Assembly (NCBI GenBank): GCA_017437125.1
Contig: JAFSBV010000002.1
Location: 19,495-83,494 of the forward strand
From: Bacteroidales bacterium
GTDB lineage: Bacteria; Bacteroidota; Bacteroidia; Bacteroidales; UBA932
Direction: 5' to 3'
DNA length: 64,000 nt
A model generated the notes under the pieces. That model was given only the letters and a program-made list of their open reading frames with translations, was not told where the DNA came from and made no database searches. The number at the start of each line of letters is the position of its first letter. Position 1 is the first letter of the stretch. The translations under genes and the position numbers were made by a program. This document shows positions 1 through 6,674 of this stretch, one piece after another.

Positions 1-1251
1 AATGCGAAATGGGAACTGGCCGAAGGATTCGCGATACGAGGAGGCTGGGGAATCACGGAGAAGCTTCCGTCATATCATATCCTCTATCCAAAGCAGGAGT
101 ACCGCGACATACAGACATTCGGATTTTCGCACGGCGAAGAAACAAGCTATATCTATTATACTCAGCCATATACGGTGATATACAATCCTGAGCTCAAGTG
201 GCAGAGGAACAGGAATTCCGAGGTCGGAATAGACGCATCATTCAGAGGAATGAAGATATCTCTGGTGGGATTCCGCAACGTGACCAAAGGTCCATACAAC
301 CTCATCAACGTTTATGAACCTTATTCATATGACATCCTTACCAGACCGGATGGCTTCACCATGCCTTCGGATCCTCTGATAAAGGTTGACAGCCAGACAG
401 GAATGCTATATGTCCGTGGAGACGGCAATGATTACTGGACTCCTATGGATGTCAAGGTTACAGACCGTACATTCGCAAAGTCAACCAAGCAGAACAACGG
501 AGCTGATGTAAAGAGATCGGGAGCCGAACTTGTGATGGAATTCCCTGAAATCAGTCAGATCCGCACCACATTCCGTCTCGATGCATCCTACACTCATACG
601 AAGTACCTCAACGAGCAGCTTGCATCATATTATCAGAACGGATGGTCACATACATATCTTCCGGACCGTTCATACCAGTATGTCGGAATATATGCCAACG
701 GAGGCAGCAACAGTCATGTTGCCAACGGCAAGATAACCCATAATCTCGATGCCAACCTGACAGCTATCACACATATCCCTCAGGCCCGCATCATCATCAC
801 ATGCCGACTCGAGATGTCCCTGCTCAGACGCAGCCGCAATCTGTCCGTATATGACGGAAAGACATATGCATTCACGGTCAGCGAGACCGGCAAGACCCCT
901 ACAGGAAAAGACCCGATGGCAGGAAATTCCTACACTGCGGTCTATCCGGTGTCATATATGGATCTTGACGGAAACATACATCCTTTCACCGAGGCCGAGG
1001 CCGCAGATCCGGCATTCGCGAACCTGATATTGAAGTCTGCTAATGCATATACCTTCGCTCAGGACGGCTACGGCCCGTATATGTCGGCGAACCTGAGCAT
1101 TACGAAAGAGATCGGAGACCACGTGTCACTCTCTTTCTTTGCCAACAACTTCACCAATTCAAGACCATATGTACAGTCAATGGCGACAGGAGTCGGGGCT
1201 ATTTTCACCCCTGCCTTCTACTATGGCCTTACATGCAGATTGAAATTTTAA
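1..1251 (+). CDS. TonB-dependent receptor, C-terminal part (5' end cut by window)
   Basis: The frame is open from base 1 to the TAA at 1249-1251, so only the last 416 residues are visible. They read as alternating amphipathic beta strands rich in Tyr, Asn and Gly. The last residues are YYGLTCRLKF, with the aromatic C-terminal end usual for outer-membrane beta barrels. This fits the barrel of a TonB-dependent receptor that imports a ligand across the outer membrane. The next three genes (DUF4876, DUF6850, fimbrillin/FISUMP) follow closely on the same strand, a set often found behind TonB receptors in Bacteroidales. Plug and signal peptide lie outside the window and the ligand cannot be read. 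An internal ATG at 175 is not the start, because homologous-looking barrel sequence continues upstream of it. Confidence 0.8.
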   Translation, partial: NAKWELAEGFAIRGGWGITEKLPSYHILYPKQEYRDIQTFGFSHGEETSYIYYTQPYTVIYNPELKWQRNRNSEVGIDASFRGMKISLVGFRNVTKGPYNLINVYEPYSYDILTRPDGFTMPSDPLIKVDSQTGMLYVRGDGNDYWTPMDVKVTDRTFAKSTKQNNGADVKRSGAELVMEFPEISQIRTTFRLDASYTHTKYLNEQLASYYQNGWSHTYLPDRSYQYVGIYANGGSNSHVANGKITHNLDANLTAITHIPQARIIITCRLEMSLLRRSRNLSVYDGKTYAFTVSETGKTPTGKDPMAGNSYTAVYPVSYMDLDGNIHPFTEAEAADPAFANLILKSANAYTFAQDGYGPYMSANLSITKEIGDHVSLSFFANNFTNSRPYVQSMATGVGAIFTPAFYYGLTCRLKF

Positions 1252-1254
1252 CTA

Positions 1255-1283
1255 TGTCATCCTGAGCGGAGCGAAGGATCTTT
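1255..1283 (+). repeat. Intergenic repeat of the TGTCAT-CTGAGCG-AGCGAAGGATCT type
   Basis: A 29-bp element fills most of the gap between the receptor stop and the next start. It begins TGTCATCCTGAGCGGAGCG and ends AAGGATCTTT. Related elements lie at 16285-16311 and 40443-40472 (both on the minus strand). In all three the TGTCAT end points upstream with respect to transcription of the flanking genes. This is a short dispersed repeat whose spurious translation resembles CHPERSEGS or SRAKSRDL. Function unknown. Confidence 0.75.
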
Positions 1284-1292
1284 ACATAAGAA

Positions 1293-2516
1293 ATGAAAAG
1301 AGTTTTCTACATATTGACCCTCATCCTTGCGGTATCATGCACGGAGGTCAGGAATGACAACCCGTATGAAGACGGGCTGAACCTCCTGAGCATCAGCGCA
1401 ATATACCCTGAAGGAGCGGATGGTTTCACGAAAGAGGGACTCACTGCCGTGGTCGAGGAGATAAACACCGGCAGCAGATATTCCCGGATGTCCGATGCAT
1501 CCGGATGCGTGAGCTTCAGCCTTCCTGACGGACTTTACCGCATAAACATGAGGGGAAGATCCGGTTCCGACGTATTCAACGGAGCCGCTGACAAGGTCGT
1601 GCTTTCAGGAAAGGACATGACACTGAATCTGCCTCTCACATATTCGAGAGCAGGATCCATAGTCATCAAGGAACTTTACTGCGGAGGATGCAAGATGCTT
1701 CCTCAGGAGGGCGATTATCAGGGTGACCAGTATTTCATCCTCCACAACAACGACTATCAGGTGCAATATCTTGACAGCTTGTGCTTCGGAACGCTTTCTC
1801 CGAACAACGCGACAGGTTCGAACCCTTGGGTGTCCAAGGATCCGGCAACAGGCGAAACGATATTCCCGGACTTTCTTCCTGTGATCCAGGCCGTATGGCA
1901 GTTCCCTGGTGACGGTGACGATTTCCCTCTGCAGCCGGGTGAGGACGCGGTGGTATGTCTCAGAGGAGCCATAGATCACACCATCCAGTATCCGCTTTCC
2001 GTGAATCTGAACAAACCTGACTATTTCGTCTGCTACAACATCACATATTTCTGGAACACGAAATATCATCCTGCACCTGGAGACCTGATTTCCGACGACA
2101 GGATAATCGACGTCGTGATCAAGACCGGACAGGCCAACGCATATACCATGTCCATCAGTTCCCCTACTCTTGTGGTATGGAAGCCGGAAGGCATGACAAT
2201 GCATGAGTTTGTAAGCATTACGGACAATGTGATTCCTGTGCCTGGCAGCAGCATAGACAACGTGGTGAAGGTTCCGTTCGAGTGGGTATATGACGCCGTA
2301 GAGGTCTTTGACGGACGCTCTGCAAACAATTCGAAGAGGCTTCCTCCTGCAATCGATGCAGGCTACGTGATGCAGACAGACACCTACCTCGGTCGCAGCC
2401 TGATGAGGAATGTCGATGAAGCGGCTACTGCCGTATCAGGATACGAAGTACTCGCCGACACGAACAACTCCCTGAACGATTTTTATGAATCCGAAAAACA
2501 GTCACTCCATGAATAA
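1293..2516 (+). CDS. DUF4876 family lipoprotein
   Basis: A 407-residue protein starting with a lipoprotein signal: basic MKR, a hydrophobic run, and a lipobox ending in Cys at about residue 16. It is probably anchored to the outer membrane. The rest looks like beta-sandwich sequence, with an Ig/transthyretin-like N-terminal part (about residues 25-115) and a longer domain that includes a Cys-rich ELYCGGC motif near residue 130. The architecture matches the DUF4876 family, which sits next to TonB receptors in Bacteroidales. Its biochemical function is not known. It follows the receptor by 41 bp and overlaps the next gene by 8 bp, so the genes are very likely co-transcribed. A role as an accessory surface protein of the receptor is inference from position only. 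Confidence 0.75.
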   Translation: MKRVFYILTLILAVSCTEVRNDNPYEDGLNLLSISAIYPEGADGFTKEGLTAVVEEINTGSRYSRMSDASGCVSFSLPDGLYRINMRGRSGSDVFNGAADKVVLSGKDMTLNLPLTYSRAGSIVIKELYCGGCKMLPQEGDYQGDQYFILHNNDYQVQYLDSLCFGTLSPNNATGSNPWVSKDPATGETIFPDFLPVIQAVWQFPGDGDDFPLQPGEDAVVCLRGAIDHTIQYPLSVNLNKPDYFVCYNITYFWNTKYHPAPGDLISDDRIIDVVIKTGQANAYTMSISSPTLVVWKPEGMTMHEFVSITDNVIPVPGSSIDNVVKVPFEWVYDAVEVFDGRSANNSKRLPPAIDAGYVMQTDTYLGRSLMRNVDEAATAVSGYEVLADTNNSLNDFYESEKQSLHE

Positions 2517-4011
2517 GGCAGGATACATACTTGTTCTGAGCCTCCTCTGTTGTCTGACTGTTCAGGCCCAGACTTACGAGAAGGTGTTCAGAAACAATTT
2601 CTGGAACAGCTCGGACAATGTCACAGGCATACGTCAGGACACTGTTTCACGTTCATTCGCCGAGGCATATGCCACATATGAGGGCGGAGGATTCCGTGAC
2701 ACATGGCAGGCTCCGGAAGGCTGGAGCGCCGGAGCTGTCACAGCCAGCATCAGGCATATGGAGAAGATATCCCTTGCCGGATCTTTCTCTTTCGAGCAGA
2801 CAGAAGGATATGACATGTGCGGATCCATGTTCATAAAACCTGGATTCTATCCTGTTGACGTGCTTGAATTCACTCCGGGACGCAAGACCCTCCAGACATA
2901 TGCATTCGACGGAGGCATTTCATACGATCTGTCAGCTGCCTGGAGGATAGGTGCAAAGATGGACTTCGAATCAGCGAACATGGCCAAGAGGAAGGACCTG
3001 AGGCATGGCAACTGGAGGCTTGACATGAAGGTCAGCCCGGGATTCATGTACCATAATGACGATTTTGCCATCGGTGCCAGCTATATATTCAGAAAGACAG
3101 GCGAAACCATCGAGGCCGAGCAGCTGGGAACCTCAGAATCATCATATTATGCCTTCCTGGACAAGGGAATGATGTATGGTATATATTCAGTCTGGAGCGG
3201 AAGCGGCCTGCATCTTCACGAGGCAGGAGTCATGGCGCTGCCAGTGAAAGATTTCAGCAACGGAGCTGCTCTTCAGATGCAGTACAAGGGGCTTTTCGCC
3301 GAGGTTGAATATCTGAGGACTTCAGGCGTCATAGGCGAAAAGGAATATATATGGTTCCGTTTTCCGGGAAACGAGGCTTCGGCTTCCCTTGGCTACAGGC
3401 ATCAGACTGACCGTGCCACACATTTCGCAAGAGTGGAGTTGGAAACGAAGAATCTGGGACTGGACGAAAGCATTCTGGAGAAGGTCTCTGAAAACGGTGT
3501 CACAACTGTCTATAACCATGGAAGCAACCGCATCCTGGCATCGGAACACTGGTCGCTGTCTCCTGAATATGAATTTGTTTCAGATCTCATGGACATAAGG
3601 GCATGGGCAGATATGGAACATACCGGCAGACTGTCTTCGCAGATGTATCCTTATGCATATCATCAGTCAATCATGACATGGAAGGCAGGAATCGATATGG
3701 CAGTTCGTGCAGGAGGATTTGAAATCGAGGCCGAGGCTTCATATGGAGAAGGGAAAGTGTCGGAAACAGAAAAGACCGTCAGCGGAAACACAGGAGTGCT
3801 GACATCTCCGTTCAGGCTTCAGGAATGGTATGAACGTCAGATGGAATTCCAGACCGCATCACGAATAAATGCCGGAGTATCACTAAGATACAACTTCCTG
3901 AACGGAATATATCTCAAGGCCGGAGGAGCATGGGCACATGGATTCGGACTGATACATATGGCAGGAGCTGACCGTTTTTCCGCCACATTCAGAATAGGAT
4001 ATGAATTTTAA
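2509..4011 (+). CDS. DUF6850-type outer-membrane beta-barrel protein
   Basis: A 500-residue protein. I prefer the ATG at 2509 over the in-frame ATG at 2485, because it places a clean Sec signal peptide at the N-terminus (MNKAGYILVLSLLCCLTVQA then Q). It also overlaps the upstream stop in the string ATGAATAA, a typical translational-coupling arrangement. The mature part is made of alternating strands with many Tyr and Trp and ends in YEF, as expected for an outer-membrane barrel. Its place between a DUF4876 protein and a fimbrillin-like protein matches DUF6850 family loci. No catalytic motif is visible and the function is unknown. It may form a channel or anchor working with the upstream receptor (inference). 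Confidence 0.7.
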   Translation: MNKAGYILVLSLLCCLTVQAQTYEKVFRNNFWNSSDNVTGIRQDTVSRSFAEAYATYEGGGFRDTWQAPEGWSAGAVTASIRHMEKISLAGSFSFEQTEGYDMCGSMFIKPGFYPVDVLEFTPGRKTLQTYAFDGGISYDLSAAWRIGAKMDFESANMAKRKDLRHGNWRLDMKVSPGFMYHNDDFAIGASYIFRKTGETIEAEQLGTSESSYYAFLDKGMMYGIYSVWSGSGLHLHEAGVMALPVKDFSNGAALQMQYKGLFAEVEYLRTSGVIGEKEYIWFRFPGNEASASLGYRHQTDRATHFARVELETKNLGLDESILEKVSENGVTTVYNHGSNRILASEHWSLSPEYEFVSDLMDIRAWADMEHTGRLSSQMYPYAYHQSIMTWKAGIDMAVRAGGFEIEAEASYGEGKVSETEKTVSGNTGVLTSPFRLQEWYERQMEFQTASRINAGVSLRYNFLNGIYLKAGGAWAHGFGLIHMAGADRFSATFRIGYEF

Positions 4012-4023
4012 AAACACAATACT

Positions 4024-5610
4024 ATGAAACGTTACTTTTCGATCGCGCTCGCAGCGCTTGCAATCGCAGCCTGCCAGAAACCTGATGCTCCGGAGATCAT
4101 CCGTCCGGAAACAGCACCAGGAAAGATTCAGGTAGAACCTGTCATTACCAAAGCCACAGAAGTGAACTTCGAGAACGGCGACATGATAGGTCTGACATTG
4201 ACAAAGGTCAACGATACTCAGAGCTATGCCGCAAATGAGTGTCTTACATTTGACGGTGATCTGTTCTCAGGAGAACTGATGTGGTATGCCGATGCCTATT
4301 CCGAGGCTGACGTCTTTGCATATTATCCATATTCTGAAGAAGGTACGCCTGAGGTTTATTCCGTTTTCGAGGATCAGACAGACGGTATCGGACAGGCCGA
4401 CTTCATGGCTGCATCAAAGAAGGGTGTCCTCCCTACTCCGAATGCCGTCACAATGGTCTTCAAGCATATGATGACCAAGATTGTAGTGAATATCGAAAAT
4501 CTTTCCGGATCTGAAATCGAGACTGTAAGGATTCTCGGTGGTGATGCAATATGCGGGCTTGACCTTCTGAATCTCGCCATCCTCCCTTACACAGGCGAAG
4601 CTCCTGCAATCGTGTCTGAGGTCACCGCTTATGAAGATGTTGCAGGTGAAGTATGGAAGGCTATCATCATTCCTCAGACAGTCGCACTGGAGGTGGAAGT
4701 GAACCTTTCTAACGGAAAGAAGATCACCCAGCCGCTTGCCGAGATGACCCTCAAGTCAGGAGGACAGTATTCCATCAATGCACGTCTTGTCCAGGACAAT
4801 ATGATAGTAAGCGCTTCCGGCGAAATCGAGAACTGGACTGACGAGGGTGAAATCGATTTCGAGGGCGAAAGCAGCTCTGAAGATACCCCTGTCGATTTTA
4901 CAGAATATGAGGGTTACTTCGTATATGACGGAGTGGAATATAAGACAGCAGAGCTCGCTGACGGCAACATATGGATGGCAGAGAACCTCCGTTTCATCCC
5001 ACGCGGAAAGACCGTTTCAAGCGATCCTGCAGCCGATGCGGGCATCTGGTATCCTGCCGCAAACGCAGAAAAGACTGCTGATCCTGCACTCGTGGAGAGC
5101 CTCGGACTTCTTTATGATGCAGCTACAGCATTCGGAGTTTCTTCAATTACAGCAGCAAACGCAGATTCATTCGAAGGGACTCAAGGTATCTGCCCTCCGG
5201 GCTGGCACATCCCTACCGTTACCGAGATGACCGGTCTCGTAGGCCACAGTTCTAACAGCGACCTGATCAATACGGAAGCACCATATTATGATGCCACCAT
5301 CAAGGGTGCAAGCATCGCAGCTCTTGCTGAAGCAGGATGGCCTTGGCAGTTCGCAAGCTGCAGAAACAAGGCAGGTACAAGCTCAAACGGCGCATACCTG
5401 GTGACCAGCTACAACGGCATTTACGGAGTCATGTCATACCTCATTGGTTCGTCATTGCATCAGGTCACTACAAATGACGACGGCAGTCTCAAGAATATCC
5501 AGTACCATTACCTCATGCCGCTTTACAACGCGTCGAACGAGAAGGTTTCTGTGGCATACGGCAACTTCCTCGCAGGAGCATCCCTCCGCTGCGTGAAGGA
5601 CGCCGAGTAA
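4024..5610 (+). CDS. Fimbrillin-like lipoprotein with C-terminal FISUMP domain
   Basis: A 528-residue protein with a lipoprotein signal (Cys at about residue 17, LAIAACQK). Residues about 35-280 resemble the fimbrillin/Mfa-like fold, with paired beta-sandwich segments and the usual stretch about a physical threshold of cell size (YYPYSEEG, FMAASKKG). Residues about 290-528 form a FISUMP domain (Fibrobacter succinogenes major paralogous domain), marked by DGNIWMAENLRF and GICPPGWHIPT. Both domains belong to surface-exposed, often adhesive proteins of Bacteroidota and Fibrobacterota. It is the last gene of the operon, 12 bp after the barrel gene, and is followed by a strong hairpin at 5630. A surface display or adhesion role is inference. 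Confidence 0.78.
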   Translation: MKRYFSIALAALAIAACQKPDAPEIIRPETAPGKIQVEPVITKATEVNFENGDMIGLTLTKVNDTQSYAANECLTFDGDLFSGELMWYADAYSEADVFAYYPYSEEGTPEVYSVFEDQTDGIGQADFMAASKKGVLPTPNAVTMVFKHMMTKIVVNIENLSGSEIETVRILGGDAICGLDLLNLAILPYTGEAPAIVSEVTAYEDVAGEVWKAIIIPQTVALEVEVNLSNGKKITQPLAEMTLKSGGQYSINARLVQDNMIVSASGEIENWTDEGEIDFEGESSSEDTPVDFTEYEGYFVYDGVEYKTAELADGNIWMAENLRFIPRGKTVSSDPAADAGIWYPAANAEKTADPALVESLGLLYDAATAFGVSSITAANADSFEGTQGICPPGWHIPTVTEMTGLVGHSSNSDLINTEAPYYDATIKGASIAALAEAGWPWQFASCRNKAGTSSNGAYLVTSYNGIYGVMSYLIGSSLHQVTTNDDGSLKNIQYHYLMPLYNASNEKVSVAYGNFLAGASLRCVKDAE

Positions 5611-5629
5611 CATAATCATACAAGACTTA

Positions 5630-5689
5630 CTCCACCCCACCGTGACATGAGAAGCATTTTCCTGCTTCAGGTATCACGGTGGGGTGGAG
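5630..5689. repeat. 60-bp hairpin repeat, copy 1 (left flank of higBA)
   Basis: The element has near-perfect 16-17 bp arms (CTCCACCCCACCGTGA and its complement) around a 28-nt loop containing AAGCATTTTCCTGCTT. It is followed by TTGTTT and lies 19 bp after the fimbrillin-like gene, so it can serve as a transcription terminator. The reverse complement of this element recurs at 6546-6605 with 58 of 60 identical bases, on the other side of the toxin-antitoxin genes. Confidence 0.85.
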
Positions 5690-5770
5690 TTGTTTGTGAC
5701 AAAAACCGAATTATTGGGACGAAAATCCCGACTTATAAAAAAAAGTATTTCTTTATTTTTAACAGATTGC

Positions 5771-5801
5771 CTGTTATTCTTCTGACTTTTGCCAATAACA
5801 G
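5771..5801. promoter_or_regulatory. AT-rich dyad upstream of higBA
   Basis: Arms CTGTTATT and AATAACAG are separated by 15 nt in a very AT-rich 180-bp stretch (5690-5868) ahead of higB. It lies about 32 bp upstream of the likely -33 box, so it could be an operator for the HigA antitoxin or a weak stem-loop. HigA commonly autoregulates by binding an upstream palindrome. That this is the site is a guess. Confidence 0.35.
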
Positions 5802-5832
5802 ACATATCAGAACAAGTTATCTAAAATATAAT

Positions 5833-5864
5833 TTTGTTATTTATAAAATAATGCAATAATTTTG
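5833..5864 (+). promoter_or_regulatory. higBA promoter, Bacteroidota type
   Basis: A -33 box TTTG (5833-5836) and a -7 box TAATTTTG (5857-5864) are separated by exactly 20 nt, an ideal match to the consensus. The higB start codon begins only 5 nt after the -7 box, which implies a transcript with almost no leader. A second TAATTTTG at 5829-5836 has no -33 partner but would give a leader of about 25 nt. Confidence 0.6.
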
Positions 5865-5868
5865 TGTC

Positions 5869-6162
5869 ATGAGAATAATATCTGTCAATAAACTGAAGGA
5901 CTATTGGGACAGGCATCCGGAAACAAGGATTCCGTTGAGCGAGTGGTACGTGAAGGTAGGGAAAGCACAGTGGAAATCATTCAGCGACATGAAAAGAGAT
6001 TTCAATTCAGTTGATTATGTCGGTAATCAAAGATATGTATTCAACATTAAAGGAAACAGTCACAGACTGGTGGTTGCCGTCAAATTCACACCCCAGCTGG
6101 TGTATATAAGGTTTGTAGGCACGCATAATGAATATGACAGGATTGATGTAAAAACCATCTGA
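5869..6162 (+). CDS. higB: HigB-type mRNA interferase toxin
   Basis: A 97-residue protein with the HigB toxin pattern typical of Bacteroidota: an N-terminal MRIISV strand, a central LSEWYVKV-KAQW segment, GNQRYVFNIKGN, and a C-terminal VYIRFVGTHNEYDRID. The His-Asn-Glu-Tyr-Asp cluster in that last motif is the conserved end of the RelE-like fold. Members of this family cut translated mRNAs at the ribosome and are neutralised by the cognate HigA. The gene is followed after 2 bp by the antitoxin gene, the toxin-first order usual for higBA. The pair is bracketed by inverted hairpin repeats at 5630 and 6547, and the region upstream is much richer in AT than the neighbours, suggesting acquisition. 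Confidence 0.88.
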   Translation: MRIISVNKLKDYWDRHPETRIPLSEWYVKVGKAQWKSFSDMKRDFNSVDYVGNQRYVFNIKGNSHRLVVAVKFTPQLVYIRFVGTHNEYDRIDVKTI

Positions 6163-6164
6163 TT

Positions 6165-6527
6165 ATGGCAAAGATCAAGAATAAAGAAACTTATGAGGCG
6201 ATAATGAAGAGAATCGATGATCTGTTCGACAGCACGGATGAAAACACTTCTCCAGAAGATTCCAGGCTGCTGGAACTCGATTTATTGTCCGAGCTTGTGG
6301 AAGAATACGAAAAGGAGGCATTCCCTATAGAGACCCCATCGCTTGCATCTGTCATCCAATACAGAATGCACGAAATGAAACTGTCTCAGAAGGATCTTGC
6401 TGCAATTCTTGGCATGACAGCACCACGTCTTTGCGAAATACTCAACGGAAAAAAAGAACCGACTTTTCAGCAAGCAAAGCAGATCGCAGCAAAGCTCAGT
6501 ATAGATGCTGATATAATACTGGCATAA
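6165..6527 (+). CDS. higA: HigA-type antitoxin, XRE family
   Basis: A 120-residue protein with an acidic N-terminal helical part (about residues 1-60) and a C-terminal helix-turn-helix of the XRE/Cro type: LSQKDLAAILGMTAPRLCEI followed by an NGKK turn (about residues 75-103). The family binds and neutralises HigB and represses its own operon. The start lies 2 bp after the higB stop, so the genes are almost certainly translated from one mRNA. The downstream hairpin at 6547-6605 starts 19 bp after the stop and is the probable terminator. A domain for metal or protease activity, present in some larger HigA relatives, is absent. Confidence 0.88.
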   Translation: MAKIKNKETYEAIMKRIDDLFDSTDENTSPEDSRLLELDLLSELVEEYEKEAFPIETPSLASVIQYRMHEMKLSQKDLAAILGMTAPRLCEILNGKKEPTFQQAKQIAAKLSIDADIILA

Positions 6528-6545
6528 CACCTCCGTCTCAGACTG

Positions 6546-6605
6546 ATCCACCCCACCGTGATACCTGAAGCAGGAAAATGCTTCTCATGTCACGGAGGGG
6601 TGGAG
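6546..6605. repeat. 60-bp hairpin repeat, copy 2 (right flank of higBA)
   Basis: This is the reverse complement of the element at 5630-5689, differing at two of 60 positions (one inside an arm, one at the outer end). It folds into the same long stem and is followed by TTGTTT, so it may terminate higBA transcription. The two copies and the genes between them span 976 bp. Confidence 0.85.
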
Positions 6606-6674
6606 TTGTTTAAGCCATTAAAAATGATTATCTTCGTGCCAAATGTGCAAATTTGAAATAACACAATAAATATC

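Noticed and set aside
1605-2204. 199-codon open frame on the minus strand inside the DUF4876 gene
   Set aside because: It lies opposite a gene with a clear lipoprotein signal and family pattern, has no promoter or signal, and its composition looks like a frame shadow.
6648-6655. -7 box of the polyferredoxin gene
   Set aside because: CAAATTTG differs from the consensus at the conserved first base and has no -33 partner.
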